Below are positions 35,094 to 47,160 of a stretch of 64,000 bases of DNA, piece by piece; the stretch's first letter is position 1, and every line of letters starts with the position of its first letter. A model generated the notes under the pieces. That model did not search any database, was not told the DNA's origin, and saw only the letters and a list, made by a program, of their open reading frames with translations. The stretch spans positions 15,846,418 through 15,910,417 of the forward strand of contig NC_090995.1 in the NCBI RefSeq assembly GCF_041146395.1, written 5' to 3'. The DNA comes from Eulemur rufifrons. Taxonomy: Eukaryota > Chordata > Mammalia > Primates > Lemuridae. The translations under genes were made by a program, and so were the position numbers.

Positions 35094-35375
35094 GTGAGTT
35101 GCATTCAAAACCTCAAAAACTGGAGGTAGAAGGGCTCCTTTCCTGTTTTGTATTAAAGGTCTTCCCCAAACTTCACTTGAATTCACAAGAGCAACCTGCA
35201 CCCAGCCCCAGGCCCGTGCCAACCTCACACAGTCCTGTGTCGCTACAGGCGGCCTGGGCAAGGGAGCGGCCCAGGATGTGCAAGGGGGCACACCCCATGG
35301 TTGAGAGTGGAGCCCCCTCCTCCTGGTCACTCCCTGACAGACACCAGCAACTGTGCCTGTGCAGACTCTGCACCA

Positions 35376-35388
35376 AGGTCACAGGTCA
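35376..35388 (+). promoter_or_regulatory. Perfect DR1 element, unit 2
   Basis: AGGTCACAGGTCA, identical to the other units. Confidence 0.5.
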
Positions 35389-36280
35389 CAGGGAGTCCTC
35401 ACAGACTCCACCAACTCTGACTGCTCAGAGTCCCGGCCAGGGTCACAGGTCGGCCTGACACCAGCAACTGCACCTGCTCAGAGTCCACGCCCAGGTCACA
35501 GGTCGTCCGAAATTCAAATTCCAACGACAATGACACACCCACTCACACACACTGGAAAGGCTACGGTTAAAAAGAATGGAACCCCTGATTTGGGGTTCAC
35601 GGTGATGAGCTGGGAGCGTTTGGCTGCTGCAAAACACACGGTCAAACACACGGGAGGGCTTACCGTGAAGCCGCAGACCTCACACGGCAAGGACGCCGGG
35701 GACTCTGAAGGCGGGACACAGAGGACGTTGCGCGGCGACGCCACGTTCCCTGGAAGGACGAAATTGCTGTCAGGAAACTGCGTTCATGAGCAACCACCTG
35801 AACACTCTGCCAGTGACAGAGAGAGGACAGCGACCTCCCTCACAGACGCTGAGCCAGACCCACGTCCAGCTCAGAGGCTGCTACCCCATTGGGGTGGAGA
35901 GGCCACCGCGTGGACGTCACACCCGTGGCCACCACGTCCTGGGCGTGGGGGACCTCGGTGGGGTGGGGAGTGCGGGTGGCCCGTTTCCACATGTCCCCAC
36001 GGAGCCCCTCCCGGGTCTCTGAGGACCGGCCGCCCCTCAGCAGGCGGCTGCGGACGGGAAGGCGGTGCCCGGGGGCTCGGACGGGAAGGTCGCAGTCACC
36101 CTCGGGGCCTCGCGTCTCAGGGCGGATGAGGAGGTCGCGGTTGCTTCGGGTCTGAGGCCAGGCCGGCGGGCGGCATGGAGGCGGCGCCTGCGGGGCGACC
36201 CTAAGGTGGCGGCACCGCGTCCTCTCACGCCGCGGGCAAAGCCGCCGCGGGCAAAGCCGTCGCGGGACATGAAGGGCGCT

Positions 36281-36295
36281 GCGCCCTCTGTTGGC
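36281..36295 (-). promoter_or_regulatory. CTCF-like motif, unit 2, core mutated
   Basis: GCGCCCTCTGTTGGC: the GGTGG of the other units reads GTTGG. This changes a strongly conserved base of the CTCF core and probably weakens binding. Confidence 0.5.
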
Positions 36296-36564
36296 CCACG
36301 CCGGCACTGCAGCCCTCGCTGCTCATCGGGGCGGGGACGGCGGCCAACACACGCCCCTGGCCTTGCCGGAGAGCCAGTGAGACTCCCAGTTCAGTGTCTT
36401 GGGAGCCAGGATCTGGAAACTGAAAGTCAGGTGGGCTCACTGTCCTGTGTCTTTCAGAAAAACCGTGAGGGAGGGAACAATAAAGGGGAAAACATAGGGA
36501 AGGAAATAAGTGTAGCTATAAGCTTTACAACTGACATCAAAATTCATTGAAAACCATCCTGACA

Positions 36565-37535
<971 letters not shown>

Positions 37536-37564
37536 ACCCCAAGATATAGCTCTTTTTCTTGCCG

Positions 37565-37751
37565 TTATTGTTTTGGACAGGGTCTCTGTGACCCAGGCGG
37601 GAGTGCCGTGGCACGAACACAGATCACTGCCACCTTGAACTTCCACGCTGGAGCGATCCTAAGCCTCCCAAGTAGCTGGGACTACAGGCATGAGCCACTA
37701 CAGCCAAATAAATTTTTGTGTGTGTGTACGGATGGGTCCTTGCTATATTGC
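37565..37751 (-). mobile_element. Alu-like monomer in unit 2
   Basis: Homologous to 32,930-33,127, including the fusion to the first minisatellite B unit. Confidence 0.8.
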
Positions 37752-39185
37752 CCAAGGGTGACTGGCATGCAGACCAGGGCTCATCCATTGGATGTTCCAG
37801 ATTCTCTACATGTCGGGGGGGGGGGAGTGGGGGACTGGCCTACAGACCAAGGCTCAACTGTGGGAAGTCCCAGGTTCCCTAAAGCCCAGGGGGCATTGGC
37901 CTACACAGCAGGGCTCATCTGTGGGATGTCCCAGGTCCTCTAAATCACAGGGTGGGAGGGGCCTACAGACCAAGGCTCAACTGTGGGACATCCCAGGTTC
38001 CCTAAACCCCTCGGGGGGGGGGCCTGGCCTACAAACGACGGATTAGCTGTGGGATGTCCCAGCTTCCCTAAATCCCTGGGGGGACTGACCTACAGAGCAA
38101 GGCTCCTCTGTGGGCTGCCCCAGGTTCCCTAAATCCCTGGGGGGCACTGGCCTACAGACCAGGGTTCATCTATGGAATGGTCCAGGTCCCCTTAATTCCT
38201 GGGGGGGGACTGGCGCACATACCAGAGCTCATCTGTGGGCTGTCCCATGTTCCCTACATCCCTAGGGGGACTGGCGTACAGACCACGGCTCATCCTCCGG
38301 ATGTCCCAGGTCTTTAAATACCTGGGGGGACTCATCTACAGACGAGGGATCCTCTGTGGCCTGTCCCAGGTTCCCTAAATCCCTGTTGGGGAGTGGTCTA
38401 AAAACCGGGGCTCCTCTGTGGGCTGTCCCAGGTCCCACAAATCGCTGAGGGGACTGGCCTACAGCCCAGGGCTCATCTCTGGGATGTCCCAGAGTCCCTA
38501 AACATCTGGGGAGGACAGGTCTATAAACCAGGGCATATTTGTGGGACGTCCCAGGTACCCTAAATCACGGGGGAGAGGGGGGACTGACATACAGACAAAG
38601 GCTCAACTGTGGGATGTCCCAAGTTGCCCAAATACCTTGGGGACTAATTTACAGACCAGGGCTCACCTGCGGGCTGGTCCAGTGCCCAAAGTCCCTGGGG
38701 AAGACTAGGCTACATACCAGGACTCACCTGAGGGACGTCCCAGGTTCCCTAAATCTCTGGGGGACTACCCTACAGACTACAGCTATTCCAGGTCCCCACA
38801 ATCCCTGGGGGCCTGGCCTACGACCAGGGCACCTCTCTGGGATGTCCCAGGTTCCCTAAATCCCTGGGGGTGACTTGTCTACACACCAGAGCTTCTCTGT
38901 CGGGTGGCCCAGGTTGCTGAAATCACTGTGGGACTGTCTACAGACCAGGGCTCCTCTGTGGGCTGTCCCAGGTTCCCTAAATCCCCGGGGGGACTGGCCT
39001 ACAGACCAGAACTCATCTGTGGGATGTAACAGGTCTCCTAAATCACCCTGGCAGAGCTAGCCCACGGACCGGGGCTCATGTGTGGGATGTCCCAGGTTGC
39101 CTAAATACCTGGGGTGCCTGGGCTACAGACCACAGATCTTCTGGGGACTCTCCCAGGAGTCCCAATGTGTGGGAGACTGTGACAG
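37752..39185 (+). repeat. Minisatellite B block, unit 2
   Basis: Same 61-66 base units as in unit 1, and in nearly the same order of variants. One run of 13 Gs occurs near its start (37,815-37,827). Confidence 0.92.
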
Positions 39186-39230
39186 CCACTTAGGTTACCT
39201 TAATGCATGTCTTTCTTCCTTTTCTGGCAG

Positions 39231-39651
39231 AGATCAGGATCTCGCTGGGCAGGGCATCTAAGAAGGCTTTTTCTCGCTGGTTCCTACACATCCCAGGGTC
39301 GGGACAGGACTAAGTGATGAGCAGAGGGCCGCTGGAATTCCTGGGCTGACCTGGAAGGGAGGAGCAGCCATTACCCGTCTCTTCCTTGTGATCAGGTGTG
39401 GAGCCTGTGTGTGATGGCCGGAGCCCCTGCTGCTGCTGTGGGCCAGGAGGCGGTTCCAGCGGGAGCTGTGGGAGGCAGGAGGAAGGCGGCAGGACACCGG
39501 GGTTGGCTCTGCCTGCCCACACAGTGTACCTCAGTCATTTCTGGACACACAGAGGCTCCTGTCTTCCACCCTAAAGTCTCACTCCTCTGAGCTCCCCTGA
39601 GCTCGTTCGTCGGCAATGTGGCTACATCTACCCTATTCTGTACTGAGGGAG
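39231..39651 (+). other. Exon-like module spanning the unit 2/unit 3 boundary
   Basis: Same acceptor and donor as at 34,670-35,093; 421 bases. Confidence 0.4.
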
Positions 39652-39934
39652 GTGAGTTGCGTTCAAAACCTCCAAAACTGGAGGTAGAAGGGCTCCTTTC
39701 CTGTTTTGTAGGGAAGGGTCTTCCCCAAACTTCACTTGAATTCACAAGAGCAACCTGCACCCAGCCCCAGGCCCGTGCCAACCTCACACAGTCCTGTGTC
39801 GCTACAGGCGGCCTGGGCAGGGGAGCGGCCCAGGATGTGCAAGGGAGCACACCCCATGGTTGAGAGGGGGACCCCCTCCTCCTGGTCACTCCCTGACAGA
39901 CACCAGCAACTGTGCCTGTGCAGACTCTGCACCA

Positions 39935-39947
39935 AGGTCACAGGTCA
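39935..39947 (+). promoter_or_regulatory. Perfect DR1 element, unit 3
   Basis: AGGTCACAGGTCA, identical to the other units. Confidence 0.5.
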
Positions 39948-40826
39948 CAGGGAGTCCTCACAGACTCCACCAACTGTCACTGCTCAGAGTCCCGGCCAGG
40001 GTCACAGGTCCTCCTGACAGAAGCAACTGCACCTGCTCAGAGTCCACGCCCAGGTCACAGGTCGTCCGAAATTCAAATTCCAACGACAATGACACACCCC
40101 CTCACACGCACTAGAAAGGCTACTATTTAAAAAAAATGGAACCCCTGATTTGGGGTTAACGGTGATGAGCTGGGAGCGTGTGGCTGCTGCCAAACACACG
40201 GTGAAACACACGGGAGGACTTACCGTGAAGCAGCAGACCTCACACGGCAAGGACGCCGGAGACTCTGAAGGCGGGACACAGAGGACCTTGCGCGGCGACG
40301 CCACGTTCCCGGGAAGGACGAAATTGCTGTCAGGAAACTGCGTTCGTGAACAACCACCTGAACACTCTGCCAGTGACACAGAGAGGACAGCGACCTCCCT
40401 CACAGAGGCTGAGCCAGACCCACGTCCAGCTCAGAGGCTGCTACCCCATTGGGGTGGAGAGGCCACCGCGTGGACGTCACAGCCGTGGCCACCGCGTCCC
40501 GGGCGGGCGGGACCTCGGTGGGGTGGAGAGTGCGGGTGCCCCGTTTCCACATGTCCCCACGGAGCCCCTCCCGGGTCTCTGAGGACCGGCCGCCCCTCAG
40601 CAGGCGGCTGCGCACGGGAAGGCGGTGCCCGCGGGGCTCGGACGGGAAGGTCGCACTCACCCTGGGGGCCTCGCGTCTCAGGGCGGACGAGGAGGACGCG
40701 GTCGCTTCGGGTCGGAGGCCAGGCCGGCAGGCGGCATGGAGGCGGCGCCTGCGGGACCACGCTAACGTGGGGGCACCGCGTCCTCTCATGCCGCGGGCAC
40801 AGCCGCCGCGGGACATGAAGGGCGCT

Positions 40827-40841
40827 GCGCCCTCTGGTGGC
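40827..40841 (-). promoter_or_regulatory. CTCF-like motif, unit 3
   Basis: GCGCCCTCTGGTGGC, identical to units 1 and 4, in the same CpG-rich module. Confidence 0.65.
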
Positions 40842-41109
40842 CCGCGCCGGCACTGCAGCCCTCGCTGCTCATCGGGGCGGGGAGGGCGGCGAACTCGCCC
40901 TCCTGGCCTTGCCGGAGAGCCAGTGACACTCTGAGTTCAGCGTCTTCCCAGCCAGGATCTGGAAATGGAAAGTCAGATGGGCTCACTCTCCTGTGTCTTT
41001 CAGAAAATCGGGGAGGGAGGGAACAATTAAGGGGAAAGCATATATAATGAAATAAGTGTAGCTATAAACTTTACAACGGACATCAAAATTCATTCAAAAC
41101 CGTCCTCAG

Positions 41110-41700
41110 ACTTCAACTGCAATGCAAAACTTTAAAGATTCGGGGAAGAAACAAAAAAGAAAATTGACGTGGCCTTGGGTTTGGTGATGGGTTTTAACAC
41201 ACAACAACAAAAAGAATCTGATCCACAACAGAAAAAGAATACCATGGCTGTTATAACGTGCAATAGCCATCCTCTGTGAAAGACCCAATTCAGAGAATAA
41301 AAAGACAAGCCACAGAATGATAAGAAATATGTCCAAATACATACCGGAAAAACAATTCACATTCTACATATAAAAAGATGTCTTAAAACTCAACAATGAG
41401 AAGACAAACTCCTCGATTAAAAAGGGGTACAGATCTCAACACACACGTGACCAAAGAACATATATAGATGACAGATATTCATACAAAAAGATGCTCGGCA
41501 TCATATATCGTTAGGGAAGAGCAGATTACAACAGCAATGAGATACCAGAGCACACCTGCTAGAATGACTAAACTCTTTAAAAAAGAAAACCAAAAAGGAA
41601 CAAACCACTGCTGGAGGCAAGGCAGCAATTCTCATTCATTGCTGGGAGAATGCATAATGGTACACAGTCACTCTGGAAGACAGCCTAGAACACTAGAATA
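41110..41700 (+). mobile_element. L1 3' fragment in unit 3
   Basis: Homologous to 32,310-32,905. Confidence 0.8.
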
Positions 41701-41734
41701 TGCCACCCCAAGATATAGCTCTTTTTCTTGCCGT

Positions 41735-41934
41735 TATTGTTTTGGACAGGGTCTCTGTGACCCAGGCGGGAGTGCAGTGGCACGACCACAGATCACTGCC
41801 ACCTTGAACTTCCACGCTGGAGCGATCCTAAGCCTCCCAAGTAGCTGGGACTACAGGCATGAGCCACTACAGCCAATTAAATTTGTGTGTGTGTGTGTAT
41901 GGATGGGTCCTTGCTATATTGCCCAAGGGTGACT
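41735..41934 (-). mobile_element. Alu-like monomer in unit 3
   Basis: Homologous to 32,930-33,127; a (TG)n run at about 41,884-41,899 is slightly longer than in unit 2. Confidence 0.8.
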
Positions 41935-44680
41935 GGCATGCAGACCAGGGCTCATCCATTGGATGTTCCAGATTCTCTACATGTGGGGGGGGGGAGTGGG
42001 GGACTGGCCTACAGACCAAGGCTCAACTGTGGGAAGTCCCAGGTTCCCTAAAGCCCAGGGGGGATTGGCCTACACAGCAGGGCTCATCTGTGGGATGTCC
42101 CAGGTTCTCTAAATCACAGGGTGGGAGGGGCCTACAGACCAAGGCTCAACTGTGGGACATCCCAGGTTCCCTAAACCCCTGGGGGGGGGCCTGGCCTACA
42201 AACGATGGATTAGCTGTGGGATGTCCCAGCTTCCCTAAATCCCTGGGGGGACTGACCTACAGACCAAGGCTCCTCTGTGGGCTGCCCCAGGTTCCCTAAA
42301 TCCCTGGGGGGCACAAGCCTACAGACCAGGGTTCATCTGTGGAATGGTCCAGGTCCCCTTAATTCCTGGGGGGGACTGGCGCACATACCAGAGCTCATCT
42401 GAGGGCTGTCCCATGTTCCCTACATCCCTAGGGGGACTGTCGTACAGTCCACGGCTAATCCTCGGGATGTTCCAGGTCTTTAAATACTTGGGGGGACTCA
42501 TCTACAGACCAGGGATCATTTGTGGCCTGTCCCAGGTTCCCTAAATTCCTGTTGGGGAGTGGCCTAAAAACCGGGGCTCCTGTGTCGGCTGTCCGAGGTC
42601 ACACAAATCGCTGAGGGGACTGGCCTACAGCCCAGGGCTCATCTGTGGGATGTCCCAGAGTCCCTAAACATCTGGGGAGGACAGGCCTATAAACCAGGGC
42701 ATATTTGTGGGACATGCCATGTACCCTAAATCACGGGGAAGAGGGAGGACTGACATACAGACAAAGGCTCAACTGTGGGATGTCCCAAGTTGCCGAAATA
42801 CCTTGGGGAATAATTTACAGACCAGGGCCCACCTGTGGGCCGGCCCAGTGCCCAAACTCCCTGGGGAAGACTAGGCTACATACCAGGACTCACCTGAGGG
42901 ATGCGCCAGGTTCCCTAAATCTCTTGGGGTACTATCGTACAGACTACAGCTATTCCAGGTCCCCACAATACCAGGGGGCCTCGCCTACAACGAGGACACC
43001 TCTGTGGGATGTCCCAGGTTCCCTGAATCCCCGGGGGTGATTTGTCTACACACCAAAGCTTCTCTGTCTGGTGGCCCAGGTTGCTGAAATCACTGTGGGA
43101 CTGTCTACAGACCAGGGCTCCTCTGTGGGCTGTCCAGGTTCCCTAACCCCCTGGGGAAACTGGCCTACACACCAGAGCTCATTGCGGGATGTGCCAGGCT
43201 CCCTAAATCCCTTGGGGGACTGGTCTACACCCCAGGGTTCATCTGTGGGACGTCCCAGATGCCCTAAATCCCTGGAGGGACTGGCCTACAGCCCAGGGCT
43301 CATCTGTGGAACGTCCCAGAGTCCCTAAACATCTGGGAAGGACAGGCCTATAAACCAGGGCTTATTTGTGGGATGTCCCAGGTTCCCTAAATCCTGGGGG
43401 CCGGGGGGGGGAGCACTGACATACAGACAAAGGCTCAACTGTGGGATGCCCCAAGTTGCCCAAATACCTTGGGGACTAATTTACAGACCAGGGCCCACCT
43501 GTGGGCCAGCCCAGTGCCCAAACTCCCTGGGGAAGACTAGGCTACATACCAGGACTCACCTGAGGGATGTCTCAGGTTCCCTAAATCTCTTGTGGGACTA
43601 TCCTACAGACTACAGCTATACCAGGTCCCCACAATCCCTGGGGGCCTGGCCGACAACCTGGGCACCTCTGTGGGATGTTCCAGGTTCCCTAAATCCCCGG
43701 GGGTGATTTGTCTACACACCAAAGCTTCTCTGTCTGGTGGCCCAGGTTGCTGAAATCACTGTGGGACTGTCTACAGACCAGGGCTCCTCTGTGGGCTGTC
43801 CAGGTTCCCTAACCCCCTGGGGGGACTGGCCTACACACCAGAGCTCATTGCGGGATGTGCCAGGCTCCCTAAATCCCTTGGGGGACTGGTCTACACCCCA
43901 GGGTTCATCTGTGGGACGTCCCAGATGCCCTAAATCCTTGGAGGGACTGGCCTACAGCCCACGGCTCATCTGTGGAACGTCCCAGAGTCCCTAAACATCT
44001 GGGAAGGACAGGCCTATAAACCAGGGCTTATTTGTGGGATGTCCCAGGTTCCCTAAATCCTGGGGGCCGGGGCGGGGAGCACTGACATACAGACAAAGGC
44101 TCAACTGTGGGATGTCCCAAGTTGCCCAAATACCTTGGGGACTAATTTAGAGACCAGGGCTCACCTGCGGGCTGGTCCAGTGCCCAAACTCCCTGGGGAA
44201 GACTAGGCTACATACCAGGACTCACCTGAGGGACGTCCCAGGTTCCCTAAATCTCTGGGGCACTACCCTACAGACTACAGCTATTCCAGGTCCCCACAAT
44301 CCCTGGGGGCCTGGCCTACGACCAGGGCACCTCTCTGGGATGTCCCAGGTTCCCTAAATCCCTGGGGGTGACTTGTCTACACACCAGAGCTTCTCTGTCG
44401 GGTGGCCCAGGTTGCTGAAATCACTGTGGGACTGTCTACAGACCAGGGCTCCTCTGTGGGCTGTCCCAGGTTCCCTAAATCCCCGGGGGGACTGGCCTAC
44501 AGACCAGAACTCATCTGTGGGATGTAACAGGTCTCCTAAATCACCCTGGCAGAACTGGCCCACGGACCGGGGCTCATGTGTGGGATGTCCCAGGTTGCCT
44601 AAATACCTGGGGTGCCTGGGCTACAGACCACAGATCTTCTGGGGACTCTCCCAGGAGTCCCAATGTGTGGGAGACTGTGA
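41935..44680 (+). repeat. Minisatellite B block, unit 3, with 666-base higher-order repeat
   Basis: The marker CCCAGGTTGCTGAAATCACT occurs at about 43,075, 43,741 and 44,405, i.e. every 664-666 bases, and a near-perfect repeat spans the segments starting there. Open frames of 85-112 residues recur with the same spacing because the period is divisible by three. Confidence 0.92.
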
Positions 44681-44728
44681 CAGCCACTTAGGTTACCTTA
44701 ATGCATGTCTTTCTTCCTTTTCTGGCAG

Positions 44729-45149
44729 AGATCAGGATCTCGCTGGGCAGGGCATCTAAGAAGGCTTTTTCTCCCTGGTTCCTGCACATCCCAGGGTCGG
44801 GACAGGACTAAGTGATGAGCAGAGGGCCGCTGGAATTCCTGGGCTGACCTGGAAGGGAGGAGCAGCCGTTACCCGTCTCTTCCTTGTGATCAGGTGTGGA
44901 GCCTGTGTGTGATGGCCGGAGCCCCTGCTGCTGCTGTGGGCCAGGAGGCGGTTCCAGCGGGAGCTGTGGGAGGCAGGAGGAAGGCGGCAGGACACCGGGG
45001 TTGGCTCTGCCTGCCCACACAGTGTACCTCAGTCATTTCTGGACACACAGAGGCTCCTGTCTTCCACCCTAAAGTCTCACTCCTCTGAGCTCCCCTGAGC
45101 TCGTTCGTCGGCAATGTGGCTACATCTACCCTATTCTGTACTGAGGGAG
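44729..45149 (+). other. Exon-like module spanning the unit 3/unit 4 boundary
   Basis: Same acceptor and donor as the previous two; 421 bases and nearly identical to the 39,231-39,651 copy. Confidence 0.4.
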
Positions 45150-45432
45150 GTGAGTTGCGTTCAAAACCTCCAAAACTGGAGGTAGAAGGGCTCCTTTCCT
45201 GTTTTGTAGGGAAGGGTCTTCCCCAAACTTCACTTGAATTCACAAGAGCAACCTGCACCCAGCCCCAGGCCCGTGCCAACCTCACACAGTCCTGTGTCGC
45301 TACAGGCGGCCTGGGCAGGGGAGCGGCCCAGGATGTGCAAGGGAGCACACCCCATGGTTGAGAGGGGGACCCCCTCCTCCTGGTCACTCCCTGACAGACA
45401 CCAGCAACTGTGCCTGTGCAGACTCTGCACTA

Positions 45433-45445
45433 AGGTCACAGGTCA
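45433..45445 (+). promoter_or_regulatory. Perfect DR1 element, unit 4
   Basis: AGGTCACAGGTCA, identical to the other units. Confidence 0.5.
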
Positions 45446-46324
45446 CAGGGAGTCCTCACAGACTCCACCAACTGTCACTGCTCAGAGTCCCGGCCAGGGT
45501 CACAGGTCCTCCTGACAGAGGCAACTGCACCTGCTCAGAGTCCACGCCCAGGTCACAGGTCGTCCGAAATTCAAATTCCAACGACAATGACACACCCCCT
45601 CACACACACTAGGAAGGCTACTATTTAAAAAAAATGGAAGCCCTGATTTGGGGTTAACGGTGATGAGCTGGGAGCGTGTGGCTGCTGCCAAACACACGGT
45701 GAAACACACGGGAGGACTTACCGTGAAGCAGCAGACCTCACACGGCAAGGACGCCGGAGACTCTGAATGCGGGAGACAGAGGACCTTGCGCGGCGACGCC
45801 ACGTTCCCGGGAAGGACGAAATTGCTGTAAGGAAACTGTGTTCATGAGCAACCACATTAACACCCTGCCAGTGACACAGAGAGGACAGCGAACTCCCTCA
45901 CAGAGGCTGAGCCAGACCCACGTCCAGCTCAGAGGCTGCTACCCCATTGGGGTGGAGAGGCCACCGCGTGGACGTCACACCCGTGGCCACCACGTCCCGG
46001 GCGTGGGGGACCTCAGTGGGGTGGCGAGTGCGGGTGCTCCGTTTCCACATGTCCCCACGGAGCCCCTCCCGGGTCTCTGAGGACCGGCCGCCCCTCAGCA
46101 GGCGGCTGCGGACGGGAAGGCGGTGCCCGCGGGGCTCGGAAGGGAAGGTCGCAGTCACCCTCGGGGCCTCGCGTCTCAGGGCGGACGAGGAGGTCGTGGT
46201 CGCTTCGGGTCTGAGGCCAGGCCGGCAGGCGGCATGGTTGCAGCGCCTGCGGGGCGACGCTAACGTGGGGGCACCGCGTCCTCTCACGCCGCGGGCAAAG
46301 CCGCCGCGGGACATGAAGGGCGCT

Positions 46325-46339
46325 GCGCCCTCTGGTGGC
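46325..46339 (-). promoter_or_regulatory. CTCF-like motif, unit 4
   Basis: GCGCCCTCTGGTGGC, identical to units 1 and 3. It is the copy nearest the orientation switch. Confidence 0.65.
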
Positions 46340-46940
46340 CCGCGCCGGCACTGCAGCCCTCGCTGCTCATCGGGGCGGGGATGGCCGCGAACTCGCCCTC
46401 CTGGCGTTGCCGGAGAGCCAATGACACTCCGAGTTCAGCGTCTTCCCAGCCAGGATCTGGAAATGGAAAGTCAGATGGGCTCACTGTCCTGTGTCTTTCA
46501 GAAAAACGGGGAGGGAGGGAACCATAAAGGGGACAACATATGGAATGAAATAAGTGTAGCTATAAGCTTTACAACGGACATCAAAATTCATTCAAAACCA
46601 TCCTCACACTTCAACTACAATGCAAAACTTTAAAGATTCGGCGAAGAAACAAAAAAGAAAATTGACATGGCCTTGGGTTTGGTGATGGGTTTTAACACAC
46701 AACAACAAAAAGAATCTGATCCACAACAGAAAAAGAATACCATGGCTGTTATAATGTGCAATATCCATCCTCTGTGAAAGACCAAATTCAGAGAATAAAA
46801 AGACAAGCCACGGAATGATAAGAAACACGTGCAAAATACATACTGGAGGAACAATTCACATTCTACATATAAAAAGAAGCCTTAAAGCTCAACAATGAGA
46901 AGACAAACACCCCGATTATAAAGGGGTACATATCTCAGCA

Positions 46941-47160
46941 CTCACAGCACTCCTGCCCAATCCTTGTGCAGGTCAGGACCCTCTGTCTGAGGACCGGGAG
47001 GCAAAGGGAAATTCATCGGGTCACCCTCGTCTTCTGGCACAGCTGGTCCCAGAGGCTGGTGGTGACAGGAATATCAGTGCCATCTTATGCCTCCCTCTGC
47101 ACTGGCTTCATGTTTGACAACTCTCTCTTATGGTGACCCTGGGCCTTCATGGCTCCCAGC
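46941..47160. other. Junction between forward macrosatellite and reversed minisatellite B
   Basis: About 220 bases that match neither the macrosatellite nor B units. On its left is a broken L1 fragment; on its right minisatellite B starts in the opposite orientation. Confidence 0.75.

Larger units (their letters stand above)
39553..45050 (+). repeat. Macrosatellite unit 3 (5.5 kb, expanded B block)
   Basis: Same module order. The extra length comes from a 666-base higher-order repeat of minisatellite B present about three times (42.7-44.6 kb) instead of once; removing two copies gives about 4.17 kb. Confidence 0.92.
45051..46940 (+). repeat. Macrosatellite unit 4, truncated
   Basis: It carries the 5' module, DR1, CpG-rich module and CTCF-like motif, and stops inside the L1 fragment just after GGGGTACATATCTCA. 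The Alu monomer, B block and tail are missing. Confidence 0.92.

Noticed and set aside
35353..36129. 258-residue plus-strand frame in the CpG-rich module of unit 2, with shorter versions in the other units
   Set aside because: Frames of similar length exist on both strands, their lengths and ends differ between units, and stops are scarce because of GC content.
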